NCBI GenBank assembly: GCA_001805125.1
Contig: MHEF01000103.1
Coordinates: 7,156 to 39,850, forward strand
Direction of reading: 5' to 3'
DNA from: Nitrospirae bacterium RBG_13_39_12
GTDB lineage: Bacteria > Nitrospirota > Thermodesulfovibrionia > Thermodesulfovibrionales > SM23-35
DNA length: 32,695 nt
Position numbers and translations under genes: made by a program. How positions within the stretch are numbered: position 1 is the stretch's first letter; each line of letters opens with the position of its first letter. Shown in pieces: positions 7,460 through 15,779 of the stretch. Under the pieces are notes generated by a model. The model did not search any database. It was not told the origin of the DNA and was given only the letters and a program-made list of their open reading frames with translations.

Positions 7460-9097
7460 TTAAGGTTCCATTATATTGTGCCTCTGTAGCTTTTTTGGCA
7501 CATACCATTGATATAGGTTATAGCTGATACCTATCGGTGAAGGTTTTATCCCTCTGAACCGTACATGAACAATAGGAGTTGCATCAGGGACGTATAAAAA
7601 GATGTAAGGTAATTCATAAGCGAGTATTTCCTGTATTCTATAATAAGCCTTTTTTCTTTGTTCAATGTTAAATGTCCTGCGTCCTTTCTCAAGGAGTTCA
7701 TCCACTTCAGGGTTATTGAAACTTATAAAGTTAAACTCTTTCTCCTTTGTCTTACTCGAATGCCATATATCATACTGGTCAGGGTCAATACCAATGCTCC
7801 ATCCAAGCATAACCGCCTGAAACCGTCTCTTATCAATGAATTCATTTATGAACGTACTCCATTCGAGCATCCTTATTTCTACTTTAATGCCAACCTGCTT
7901 AAGTCTCCACTGTATTATGGTTGCTGTGTTTTTTCTCAGATTGTTCCCCATATTCGTAAGTATAGTAAAATCAAAATTCTTACCATCTTTTTCAATGATG
8001 CCGTCACCATTCGTATCCACCCATCCAGCCTCTTTCAAGAGATGCTTGGATTTCTCCGGATTATATTCATACTTCTTCACATTCGGATTATACGGCCAGG
8101 TATTCGGAACATACGGCCCTGTTGCGGGGCTTCCGAGGCCAAAAAGAACAACGTCTATAATTTCGCTTTTATCAATCGCATGGGCTATCGCCTGTCTCAC
8201 CCGCTTGTCCTGAAACCACGGATGTTTTAAATTGAACCCGAGATATGTATAGGAGAATACGGGATAACGAAATTTCTGGAAGTTATTTTTGAAAAAACTG
8301 TTATCAGTTTGTTTTGTATATTGAATCGGTGTCAATCCCATCATATCAATACCGCCTGCCTGGAGTTCAAGGAACATCGTTGCAGAGTCAGGTATTACCC
8401 TGTAAATATAATGGTCAATATAAGGCCTAGCCTCAAAGTAACCCCTATTTGAATCAAGTATCAGTTCCTGCCCCGCAGTCCACTTATTTAGTTTGTAAGG
8501 CCCCATACCAACAGGGTTTCTCCCGAAATCTATCTTTGTTATTTCTTTGCCTTCAAGAAGATGTTTTGGAAGGACAACTAAATTCCCCCATGAAGAAAGC
8601 GCAGGCGCAAAAGGCTTTTCATAGGTGACCCTGAATGTATATTTATCGATAACCTCAGCCTTTTTTACCTGAAGATAATCACCCTGATATGCTGTAGGAG
8701 TCTTTTCATTAATTATCGTCTTATAGCCGAACATCACATCATCAGCCGTAAACTCAACCCCATCAGTCCACTTTACACTTTTTCTCAAGTGGAAGGTTAT
8801 AACAAGCCCGTCAGGAGAAATATCCCAGGATTCAGCAAGGTCACCAATAACGCTGAGGTCTGTATCGTATTTGACAAGGCCATTAAATATTAACCCCGCA
8901 ACATCGTGAGAGGCACTATCACCAGCAAGCATTGGAATCAGAACACTTGGCTCACCTATAGATCCCGCTATCAAAGTATCTCCATATGCGGGTCTGTAAG
9001 TATCATCTTTGAGGTCTGCTTGTATTGTCTTTGAGGTTCTACTTTCGCAGCCAAACATAACCAGGATAATTAGCAGAAGATAAACAACTTTTTTCAT
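7460..9097 (-). CDS. dppA: Peptide ABC transporter substrate-binding lipoprotein (DppA/OppA, SBP family 5)
   Basis: From the ATG at 9097 the protein has 545 residues with a lipoprotein signal, MKKVVYLLLIILVMFGC. The cysteine at position 17 would be lipid-modified. The mature part is a family 5 solute-binding protein, with landmarks such as LAESWDISPDGLVITFHLRK, VKWTDGVEFTADDV, RQAIAHAIDKSEI and LLKEAGWVDTNGDGI. It captures peptides outside the inner membrane for DppBC. The open frame extends 13 codons into uvrA; I chose 9097 because the signal peptide begins there. It lies 19 bases after the uvrA stop, so uvrA-dppA-dppB-dppC is probably one operon, an unusual pairing. Confidence 0.92.
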   Translation of the reverse strand: MKKVVYLLLIILVMFGCESRTSKTIQADLKDDTYRPAYGDTLIAGSIGEPSVLIPMLAGDSASHDVAGLIFNGLVKYDTDLSVIGDLAESWDISPDGLVITFHLRKSVKWTDGVEFTADDVMFGYKTIINEKTPTAYQGDYLQVKKAEVIDKYTFRVTYEKPFAPALSSWGNLVVLPKHLLEGKEITKIDFGRNPVGMGPYKLNKWTAGQELILDSNRGYFEARPYIDHYIYRVIPDSATMFLELQAGGIDMMGLTPIQYTKQTDNSFFKNNFQKFRYPVFSYTYLGFNLKHPWFQDKRVRQAIAHAIDKSEIIDVVLFGLGSPATGPYVPNTWPYNPNVKKYEYNPEKSKHLLKEAGWVDTNGDGIIEKDGKNFDFTILTNMGNNLRKNTATIIQWRLKQVGIKVEIRMLEWSTFINEFIDKRRFQAVMLGWSIGIDPDQYDIWHSSKTKEKEFNFISFNNPEVDELLEKGRRTFNIEQRKKAYYRIQEILAYELPYIFLYVPDATPIVHVRFRGIKPSPIGISYNLYQWYVPKKLQRHNIMEP

Positions 9098-9116
9098 AAA
9101 TCTTGTTGATAGTATT

Positions 9117-11912
9117 TCAATTGTATCTATTTCCAACTAATGACTCGATAAAATAATTTCTTAGATATTTCCCTGTATAAGAATCTTTTGACTTGATTAT
9201 ATCTTCCGGTGTACCCTCAAAAACAATTTTTCCTCCACTGTCTCCACCTTCGGGGCCCAAATCGATAATCCAGTCTGATGCCTTAATAACATCAAGGTTA
9301 TGTTCGATTATAAGTACTGTATTTCCTGAAGCAACCAATCTTTGTAGTATATCCAACAATGCCTTGACATCACTGAAATGTAACCCAACTGTTGGTTCAT
9401 CGAGGATATACAAAAAACCTTTTTTAATCTCTTTCCTTCTTTCTTTATTAAAAACCGATGAAGGAGTATTAATCATCTCATCACATATCTTGAGCCTCTG
9501 TGCCTCACCGCCTGAAAGTGTTGTTGCAGGTTGACCGAGCCGAAGATAGCCAAGTCCTATCTCTTTCATGAGTAATAACTTATTTTTAATCTTGGTGATA
9601 TCCGGAAATAAATCGATGGCTTCATCCACTGTCGTATTCAGAATTTCATTTATATTCTTGCCTCGACATGTAACCCGCAGTGCCTCTTGTCTGTATCTTT
9701 TTCCACCACATACCTCGCATTTTATGTAAAGGTCTTCAAAAAAGTACATTTCCATCCGCTGGTATCCCGCACCCTTGCAGGTCTCACATCTGCCACCTGA
9801 TACATTAAAGGAAAAAAACCCCGGATTATACCCGTATGCTTTTGCTTCAGACTGCTCTGAGAAGAGTTTTCTTATAACATCGAATATTTTTAAATATGTA
9901 ACAGGGTTTGAACGCGGACTTCGTCCTATCGGTGTCTGGTCAATAAGCTTAACACCCTGTAAATATTGGCTTCCGCTAATCTTCTTATACGGCAGGGGAA
10001 AGACATGTTCTGACTTGTACTCTCTGGCTAACGCTCTATAAAGGGTTTCTACAACAAGACTGCTTTTCCCCGAACCTGATACACCGGTAACAGTTATCAT
10101 TGTTTGCAGAGGAATTTCAAAATCAACATATTTCAGGTTATTACCTGAAGCACCATAAAGCGAAAGCTTTTTGTCTGAGCTTCTTCTTCTTTCAAAAGGT
10201 GCCTCTATTTTATTAATCCTGTTTAAATAACGCGCTGTAAGAGTATCAGTTTGCAAGAATTCATCTTTATTCCCTGAGAAAACAATCTCTCCCCCTTTAT
10301 GACCACCTCCGGGCCCCATTTCAACTATCCAGTCAGCAGATTCTATAATCCCCCTGTCATGCTCGACAACAATTACAGTGTTGCCAAGTTTTGAAAGCTC
10401 TGACATAATGTCTGCAATTACTTTTGTGTCCTTTGCATGAAGCCCCACAGTTGGTTCATCTAATACATAAAGTGTACCTGTGAGGAAAGAGGCAAGCTGA
10501 TTGGAAAGATTTACTCTTTGATATTCTCCACCTGAAAGTGTTCTCCCATCACGGCTTAAACTGAGATAATTAAGACCTACTCTTTTCAGGAAGCCGAGTT
10601 TGAAGTCTATCTGTCTTAAAAGCTCTTTCGTCATATCTCTTTGAAATAAAGAAATATCCATATTTTCGAAAAACTTGATTATTTCTGATAATGGTATTCT
10701 GCAGAGCTCTGCGATATCAAGACCTGAAAGTTTATAGGCAAGAGACTCTTTTTTCAATCTCTTGCCACTACACTGAGAACATGTAACAGGCCTCCTATAT
10801 CTGCTAATGAAAACTCTTATGTGGAGTTTATATCTCCTGCTTTCCATCTCATTAAAGAAGTCATTAATTCCATAAAAACTGCTGCATCCTTCAAAAAGCA
10901 AGGCTTTCTGATTTTCAGTTAATTCATAATATGGCATATTTGTATCAATGCCTTCCTTGTCAGCGTTTTTAATAAGCTGTTTTCTCCACCATCTATACGC
11001 AGGTTTATTCCAAGGATCAATGGCACCTTTCGATAAGGAAAGGCTTTTGTCAGGAAGAATCAAATCCTCATCATATTTAAGAATATTGCCAAAACCTTTA
11101 CAATATTCGCATGCACCAACCGGATGATTAAAAGAAAAAAGAAGAGGATAAGGCTTAGGTAGTTCTATATTGCATTTTTCACAAGTATTATCCGAAGAAA
11201 AAACACAAACTTTAAACTGCGGGGTCTGCGAAGTTCCTACAATTATAACTTTCATTTTACCCTCTCCCTCTTTCCATGCCATTTCGATAGAATCAGACAG
11301 TCGTGGTTCGTCTTTAATAACAAGTCTGTCAAGGACTATATCCATTAAGGGTTGATTAGTAACTAATGACGAGAAATCTACTACTTCATTGTCAATCCAT
11401 GCCCTGTAGAATCCCCGTTTTTTTAGTTCATCTATTTGGTCTCTGGTCTCAAAAACTATAATCGCCTTTTCACCGCGGTATTTCTCAATAAGCTCAGAAA
11501 TAACATGCGATGGATCCCATATTTTTATCTCTTCACCACATAGCGGGCAAAAAGGTTTGGAGATTTTAGAGTAAAGCAGTCTTAAAAGGTCATAGAGTTC
11601 AGTCAAAGTCCCGACTGTTGAGCGTGAACCGCGAACAGGATTTCTCTGTTCAAGGGCTATGGCTGGTCTTATATTATGAATAGCGTCAACATCAGGTCTA
11701 TCGAGTTTTTCCAGGAAAAGTCTTGCATATGTTGAAAGAGACTCAATAAATCTCCATTGGCCTTCAGCAAAAACTGTGTCAAAGGCAAGAGATGATTTTC
11801 CTGAACCTGACACACCTGTTATTGTTATAACTTTATTATGTGGCAGTTTGAGGTTAATATTTTTGAGGTTGTTCTGCCGGGCCCCCTCAATTATGAGTTC
11901 CTTGTAGGACAT
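9117..11912 (-). CDS. uvrA: UvrA-family excinuclease subunit (divergent paralogue type)
   Basis: The 931-residue tandem ABC ATPase has Walker A GVSGSGKS at 33-40 and a second GVSGSGKSS in the C-terminal half. It has signatures LSGGEYQR and LSGGEAQR, two LDEPTVGLH Walker B motifs and zinc-finger pairs (CEKC...CEYC, CSQC, CETC...CEVC). UvrA scans DNA for lesions and loads UvrB. The region after the first Walker A differs from the textbook form: RLFLEKLDRPDVDAI and RPAIALEQRNPVRGSRSTVGT, where canonical UvrA reads RQFL and SPAISIDQKT. That suggests a second UvrA lineage. The insert for UvrB binding (about 122-240) is present. No SD precedes the ATG at 11912. A -10-like TAAAAT (11919-11924) lies only six bases upstream, so the mRNA may be leaderless. 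Confidence 0.88.
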   Translation of the reverse strand: MSYKELIIEGARQNNLKNINLKLPHNKVITITGVSGSGKSSLAFDTVFAEGQWRFIESLSTYARLFLEKLDRPDVDAIHNIRPAIALEQRNPVRGSRSTVGTLTELYDLLRLLYSKISKPFCPLCGEEIKIWDPSHVISELIEKYRGEKAIIVFETRDQIDELKKRGFYRAWIDNEVVDFSSLVTNQPLMDIVLDRLVIKDEPRLSDSIEMAWKEGEGKMKVIIVGTSQTPQFKVCVFSSDNTCEKCNIELPKPYPLLFSFNHPVGACEYCKGFGNILKYDEDLILPDKSLSLSKGAIDPWNKPAYRWWRKQLIKNADKEGIDTNMPYYELTENQKALLFEGCSSFYGINDFFNEMESRRYKLHIRVFISRYRRPVTCSQCSGKRLKKESLAYKLSGLDIAELCRIPLSEIIKFFENMDISLFQRDMTKELLRQIDFKLGFLKRVGLNYLSLSRDGRTLSGGEYQRVNLSNQLASFLTGTLYVLDEPTVGLHAKDTKVIADIMSELSKLGNTVIVVEHDRGIIESADWIVEMGPGGGHKGGEIVFSGNKDEFLQTDTLTARYLNRINKIEAPFERRRSSDKKLSLYGASGNNLKYVDFEIPLQTMITVTGVSGSGKSSLVVETLYRALAREYKSEHVFPLPYKKISGSQYLQGVKLIDQTPIGRSPRSNPVTYLKIFDVIRKLFSEQSEAKAYGYNPGFFSFNVSGGRCETCKGAGYQRMEMYFFEDLYIKCEVCGGKRYRQEALRVTCRGKNINEILNTTVDEAIDLFPDITKIKNKLLLMKEIGLGYLRLGQPATTLSGGEAQRLKICDEMINTPSSVFNKERRKEIKKGFLYILDEPTVGLHFSDVKALLDILQRLVASGNTVLIIEHNLDVIKASDWIIDLGPEGGDSGGKIVFEGTPEDIIKSKDSYTGKYLRNYFIESLVGNRYN

Positions 11913-12092
11913 CTTAATATTTTAACACATAATATTTTTATATAAAGGTAGATTAAAGTTAAAAAATCTGTAGAATCTGTCTTGAAAATACTGCTAAACT
12001 TACATATGGAATTTTTATCTATGCCTTATTTTCAGGTTAACAGCTTTAATTTCTGTATTTTACATTTACCCAAATAATGCAATTGAATAATG

Positions 12093-12110
12093 TCCCGATA
12101 TGCATCGGGA
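12093..12110. repeat. Short GC-rich palindrome, second member of the TCCCGA...TCGGGA type
   Basis: TCCCGAT (12093-12099) and ATCGGGA (12104-12110) form a perfect 7-bp stem with a 4-base loop. The core matches the element at 801-821. It stands out by GC content from the surrounding AT-rich gap. Confidence 0.55.
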
Positions 12111-12208
12111 TCGATACCTTAGTGTACCTTTAACTAATGGTATAGGGAATATTTTTATCAATGGAACAAATAAAGATAATCTCAATAAATTCATCGAGTT
12201 AAATAAAT

Positions 12209-12256
12209 TTTTGTCCGCCTCAGCGGATTCACCGAGGAGAAAGCAATGTCTGCACT
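12209..12256 (+). repeat. Dispersed intergenic repeat, copy 2 (stem-loop followed by GAGGAGA)
   Basis: TTTTGTCCGCC opens the element. The TCCGC/GCGGA stem with loop CTCA is followed by ACCGAGGAGAAA and TGTCTGC. The block order is the same as at 1617-1670, and the stem differs between copies yet stays paired, which favours a conserved structure over chance similarity. It lies about 160 bases ahead of the GT2 at 12420. Confidence 0.5.
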
Positions 12257-12419
12257 TTTCGGGTTTATAATACTTGATAAAAATATCAAGAAGTACAATA
12301 CAATATATAATGTATATTTTTGAAAAGAGTATAATGGCTGTATTAATAATTACATTGCCGCTATCTAAAGATATATCGAGGGTACCTTTGTCAATAACTT
12401 GCAGACATAAGAGATTTAA

Positions 12420-13184
12420 ATGATTTCAAATAAAAAACTTATCGTTATAATGCCTGCCTATAATGCTGAGAAGACACTTCGTCAGACCTACGACGAATTA
12501 CCCCATGAATATATAGACGACATTATACTTGTTGATGATGCCTCAATCGACCGTACCACAAATATAGCCCAAAAATTAGGCATTAAGACAATAATCCATG
12601 ACAAAAATTTGGGATACGGAGCAAATCAAAAAACCTGTTACCGTGAAGCCCTGAGACACTGTGCAGATATTGTTGTTATGCTCCATCCTGACTATCAGTA
12701 CTCTCCGCGTCTTTTAACCGCCATGGCTTCCATGATTGTATCCAGCCATTATGATATTGTATTGGGCTCAAGGATACTTGGAGGCGATGCTCTCAAGGGC
12801 GGGATGCCCATATACAAATACATTGCAAACAGATTGCTAACGTTCATTGAAAATCTGGCACTCGGCATAAAAGTTTCTGAATACCATACGGGTTACCGTG
12901 CTTTCAAGCGTGAAGTTCTGGAAACATTACCTCTTGAAGAAAATTCTGATGATTTTATATTTGACAACGAGATTCTTGCACAGGCAGTCTATTTCGGATT
13001 CAAGATAGGTGAAATAAGCTGTCCAACCAGATATTTCAAAGACGCTTCTTCAATAAATTTTGCAAGGAGTATAAAATACGGTCTGGGCGTTATTTCAACC
13101 ACAATACGTTTTATACTGAACAAGTTCCGCTTAATAAACTCGCCTATATTCAATAAAGAGGGGCGTAAAATAACTCAAAAATAA
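12420..13184 (+). CDS. Family 2 glycosyltransferase (soluble, DPM1-like)
   Basis: This 254-residue GT-A fold enzyme begins KLIVIMPAYNAEKTLRQTYD, then has DIILVDDASIDRT and MLHPDYQYSPRLL. In the last, PDYQY is the metal/nucleotide-sugar motif of this subgroup. GYRAFKREVLE is the acceptor-side motif. No membrane span is evident, unlike the GT2 at 16445-17422. It transfers a sugar from a nucleotide donor to a lipid or glycan acceptor; donor and acceptor cannot be read from sequence. It is the only plus-strand gene beside the island and converges on the pilin at 13221-13655. A weak stem (AGAAA/TTTCT) and T-run between 13195 and 13220 may end it. Confidence 0.88.
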   Translation: MISNKKLIVIMPAYNAEKTLRQTYDELPHEYIDDIILVDDASIDRTTNIAQKLGIKTIIHDKNLGYGANQKTCYREALRHCADIVVMLHPDYQYSPRLLTAMASMIVSSHYDIVLGSRILGGDALKGGMPIYKYIANRLLTFIENLALGIKVSEYHTGYRAFKREVLETLPLEENSDDFIFDNEILAQAVYFGFKIGEISCPTRYFKDASSINFARSIKYGLGVISTTIRFILNKFRLINSPIFNKEGRKITQK

Positions 13185-13220
13185 ACCGCCATTAGAAAAT
13201 AATACTTAAAGTTTCTGTTT

Positions 13221-13655
13221 TTAGAACACTCTCATTATATTATTGCAGTTGATGTCCATGCTTTCACCGGATACACGTGTACCTGTTCTACCTGTAGCTG
13301 TTGCAGTAAAGCACGAGGCAGTACCAGTTGTAGTAATGGAATAATCGTAAGCCAATGAGTCCCCTGGTCTGAACCCTCTGAGAAAAAAATCTCCTGATGC
13401 ATTTGATTGTATTTGGGCAACGCCATTCCTGGTAGCATCTGCACATGCAGCAGGCGAGCCTGTCATATAATAACATCCATGTTCTGCAAAATATTGTTCC
13501 TCTAATAGCCTTAAATTTTGAAGATTTGATTGTGCCTCCGCCCTTGTAGCATTCCTTTGCTGGCCAATATATGCAGGAACCGCTATAACAGCCAAGATGC
13601 CGATTATTCCTATAACGACTAAAAGTTCAATTAGAGTAATCCCTTTTTTATTCAT
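13221..13655 (-). CDS. Type IV pilin (PilE/PilA-like), pilin 3
   Basis: The 144-residue prepilin has a short class III leader MNKKG, cut before I6 by PilD, and then ITLIELLVVIGIIGILAVIAVPAYIGQQ. The invariant E5 of the mature protein is E10. After the N-terminal helix comes a small globular domain with CYYMTGSPAAC and two later cysteines (near residues 115 and 137), which could form disulfides. The layout resembles Neisseria/Thermus-type minor or major pilins. A strong SD (AAGGAGG) precedes the ATG. It differs from pilins 1 and 2 of this island in leader and C-terminal domain. It lies just after a gene fragment (13678-13863) and may be co-transcribed with the sugar genes upstream. Confidence 0.92.
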   Translation of the reverse strand: MNKKGITLIELLVVIGIIGILAVIAVPAYIGQQRNATRAEAQSNLQNLRLLEEQYFAEHGCYYMTGSPAACADATRNGVAQIQSNASGDFFLRGFRPGDSLAYDYSITTTGTASCFTATATGRTGTRVSGESMDINCNNIMRVF

Positions 13656-13677
13656 AGAATCCTCCTTCTTTGAGTAT

Positions 13678-13863
13678 TCAAATCTTCTCTTTATTAAATC
13701 CTATCATTTTATCAACAATAAAACCAGGTCTGTTTCTGGATTCATCAAAGTTCCTCCAGAGGTATTCACCCAAAATCCCGAGCATTAACAATTGGACACC
13801 GGAAACTATAAGCACAACAACCATTAAAGAAGCCCGGCCCTGAATATGAATTTTCTTTTTTTC
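13678..13863 (-). pseudogene. C-terminal remnant of a membrane-anchored family 2 glycosyltransferase
   Basis: On the minus strand, in the same frame as the upstream SDR gene and directly after its TGA, about 60 codons read through to TGA at 13678-13680. They encode GRASLMVVVLIVSG, GVQLLMLGILGEYLWR and RNRPGFIVDK. This is the last transmembrane hairpin and tail of GtrB/DPM1-like GT2 enzymes, matching the end of the intact GT2 at 16445-17422 (GLQLFFIGLIGEYIGR, HRPLFVI). The catalytic domain is absent and there is no proper start. It marks a deletion or recombination junction in the island. Confidence 0.8.
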
Positions 13864-14877
13864 TCATGCTAAGGTATGTTTTATAGGAAAGCAGTTTTGA
13901 AATCCCGGGCCATACCTTTTAAAAAAATCCCTGTACCAATTGATCGTTCTTGAAAGCCCTTCATCGAGACTGATCTTTGAAGACCATCCAAGAAGCTTTT
14001 TCACCTTTTCATTGCTACAGAAAAAATGTTTGGTCTCACCAGGTCTTTTTGGTAAAGCGCCAACAAGTAAGCGTATAGGATCTCCCATTATATGCACAAT
14101 CTTTTCTGCTACCGCTTTTACACTGTATTCGATACCATTGCCAATATTAATAACTTCTCCAATCGCATTGCGAGAAATAGCAGCAAGGGTATATGCATTA
14201 ACCGTATCATCTATGTAGTTGAATTCCCTTGTTTGGTCTCCTTCTGTCATCGGGAAGTCTTTTCCCTCAAGACAGTGTTGAATAAGGGAAGGTATAAACA
14301 TATGAGTATCCTGACCGGGTCCATATACCAGAAATGGGCGGAGTGTTATTATTGGCAAGCCAATACTTTTTTGAAGCATCTGACAAAAATAGGTTGTTGC
14401 AACCTTACTTGCCGAATATGGAGAAACAGGTATTTCTCTTTGATTCTCATTAAATGGAACTAATCCATTACCGTATTCCTCTGAACTCCCTGTATTAATA
14501 AAACACTCCAAGTCTATCTTTTCTTCAATAACCCCACGTAAAATATTTAGTGTTCCTTTAATATTTATATCAATCATGGGCTCAATCAATTCCGGTATCC
14601 TATTTACATTAATTAGCGCGGCAAGGTGGAAAATTATTTGAGGTCTTGAATGTCTTATGCAAGAACATAACGATTGGTAATCCTTTAGATCCCCATACCA
14701 TAAAGTCAGTTCGTTGATAATATCTTGGATTCTGAATTGATTAGTATCTTTCTTAAGGAATACATGAACTTGTGCTCCTTCTCCAAGAAGTTTCCGGGTA
14801 AGATGAGAACCAATAAACCCATTAGCGCCGGTTACCAAGATCACTTTACCTTTCAAGGATTTCATTTCTCGTTCCAT
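13864..14877 (-). CDS. NAD(P)-dependent extended SDR, sugar-nucleotide epimerase/reductase
   Basis: This 337-residue Rossmann-fold protein has the cofactor motif VTGANGFIGSHL and the catalytic YSASK (Tyr and Lys), with GSSEEYG supplying the Ser region. RPFLVYGPGQ is typical of sugar-nucleotide SDRs. It overlaps the end of rfbF by 16 bases, so the pair is translationally coupled. The product of RfbF and a 4,6-dehydratase is a CDP-4-keto-6-deoxyhexose, so a 4-reductase or epimerase role on that sugar is likely, but UDP or GDP substrates cannot be excluded. A second in-frame ATG lies four codons in (14865). The gene is followed without a gap by the remnant of another gene. Confidence 0.85.
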   Translation of the reverse strand: MEREMKSLKGKVILVTGANGFIGSHLTRKLLGEGAQVHVFLKKDTNQFRIQDIINELTLWYGDLKDYQSLCSCIRHSRPQIIFHLAALINVNRIPELIEPMIDINIKGTLNILRGVIEEKIDLECFINTGSSEEYGNGLVPFNENQREIPVSPYSASKVATTYFCQMLQKSIGLPIITLRPFLVYGPGQDTHMFIPSLIQHCLEGKDFPMTEGDQTREFNYIDDTVNAYTLAAISRNAIGEVINIGNGIEYSVKAVAEKIVHIMGDPIRLLVGALPKRPGETKHFFCSNEKVKKLLGWSSKISLDEGLSRTINWYRDFFKRYGPGFQNCFPIKHTLA

Positions 14878-15662
14878 ATCTTCCAGGGGACATTCCCTCT
14901 TTCCCAGTATTCATTAAGCAGGTTCATGTCACGAAGCGTATCCATGCACTGCCAGAACCCGGTGTGCTTACAGACCATGAGTTCTCCATCTTTTGCCAGC
15001 TTTTCTAATGGCTCTCTCTCCAATATGCATTGGTCATCTTCTGATAGGTAACTGAACACCCCTTTATTGAATACGAAAAATCCACCATTAATCATGCTAC
15101 TTCCTGCTTGTGGTTTCTCACCAAACTCAATAACTCGGTCACCCTCGGTAATCAACTCGCCAAATCTTGATGGTGGTCTCACACCAGTAACTGTAGCCAA
15201 TTTCCCATGGGACAAATGGAAATCCATAAGTCCTTTGATATCAATATTAGCAACACCGTCTCCGTATGTAAGAAGAAATCTGTCATTATCTATATATTTT
15301 TCGACCTTTTTTATCCTTGCCCCTGTCATTGCCTTGAGCCCTGTATCTGCCAAGGTAACTTCCCAGTTATCCTCGCTATGTAAATTATGGATATGAATGT
15401 TTTCATGCTTACCTAGATTGATCGTAAAATCACTGTTTCTGGCTCTATAATTTAGAAAATATTCTTTAATTATTTCACCTTTATATCCGAGACAGATAAT
15501 AAAACGTTTATATCCATAAAAAGAGTATATCTTCATAATATGCCATAAGATAGGTCTAGTCCCTATTGGTACCATTGGCTTTGGGATAAACTCAGTTTGT
15601 TCCCTAAGCCTTGTCCCAAAACCACCTGCTAAAATGACAACGGGAATGTTTTTTGTTTTCAT
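14862..15662 (-). CDS. rfbF: Glucose-1-phosphate cytidylyltransferase
   Basis: From the ATG at 15662 the enzyme has 266 residues. It begins MKTKNIPVVILAGGFGTRLR, the nucleotidyltransferase P-loop-like motif, with EFIPKPMVPIG right after. LLTYGDGVANIDI and ATVTGVRPPSRFGEL, and the ending near CKHTGFWQCMDTLRD, are specific for RfbF/DdhA. It makes CDP-glucose from CTP and glucose-1-phosphate, the entry to CDP-6-deoxysugars. An in-frame ATG at 15695 would add 11 residues; neither start shows an SD, and the family begins near the second. The matching dehydratase is probably the gene at 18155-19144. Confidence 0.92.
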   Translation of the reverse strand: MKTKNIPVVILAGGFGTRLREQTEFIPKPMVPIGTRPILWHIMKIYSFYGYKRFIICLGYKGEIIKEYFLNYRARNSDFTINLGKHENIHIHNLHSEDNWEVTLADTGLKAMTGARIKKVEKYIDNDRFLLTYGDGVANIDIKGLMDFHLSHGKLATVTGVRPPSRFGELITEGDRVIEFGEKPQAGSSMINGGFFVFNKGVFSYLSEDDQCILEREPLEKLAKDGELMVCKHTGFWQCMDTLRDMNLLNEYWERGNVPWKIWNEK

Positions 15663-15779
15663 AGCTATATTTTTATGTTGAATTTCTTTATACAAAATAT
15701 TTACGGAAATATTTCTATAAAATATCAGGCACTGTTAGTCCAGAAAATAATGCGTTTATTACATTTAATAGGTCGTTCA

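Larger units (their letters stand above)
11925..12419. other. Long non-coding stretch between divergent uvrA and GT2
   Basis: I find no gene in these roughly 500 bases. They hold a palindrome (12093-12110), repeat copy 2 (12209-12256) and AT-rich sequence that must include the divergent promoters. The same two repeat types occupy the long gaps at 605-997 and 1400-1774, so such elements seem to collect in this genome's intergenic space. Confidence 0.5.

Noticed and set aside
7658..8230. Long plus-strand frames opposite dppA
   Set aside because: They lie antisense inside a clear solute-binding protein and show no recognisable domain or start signal.
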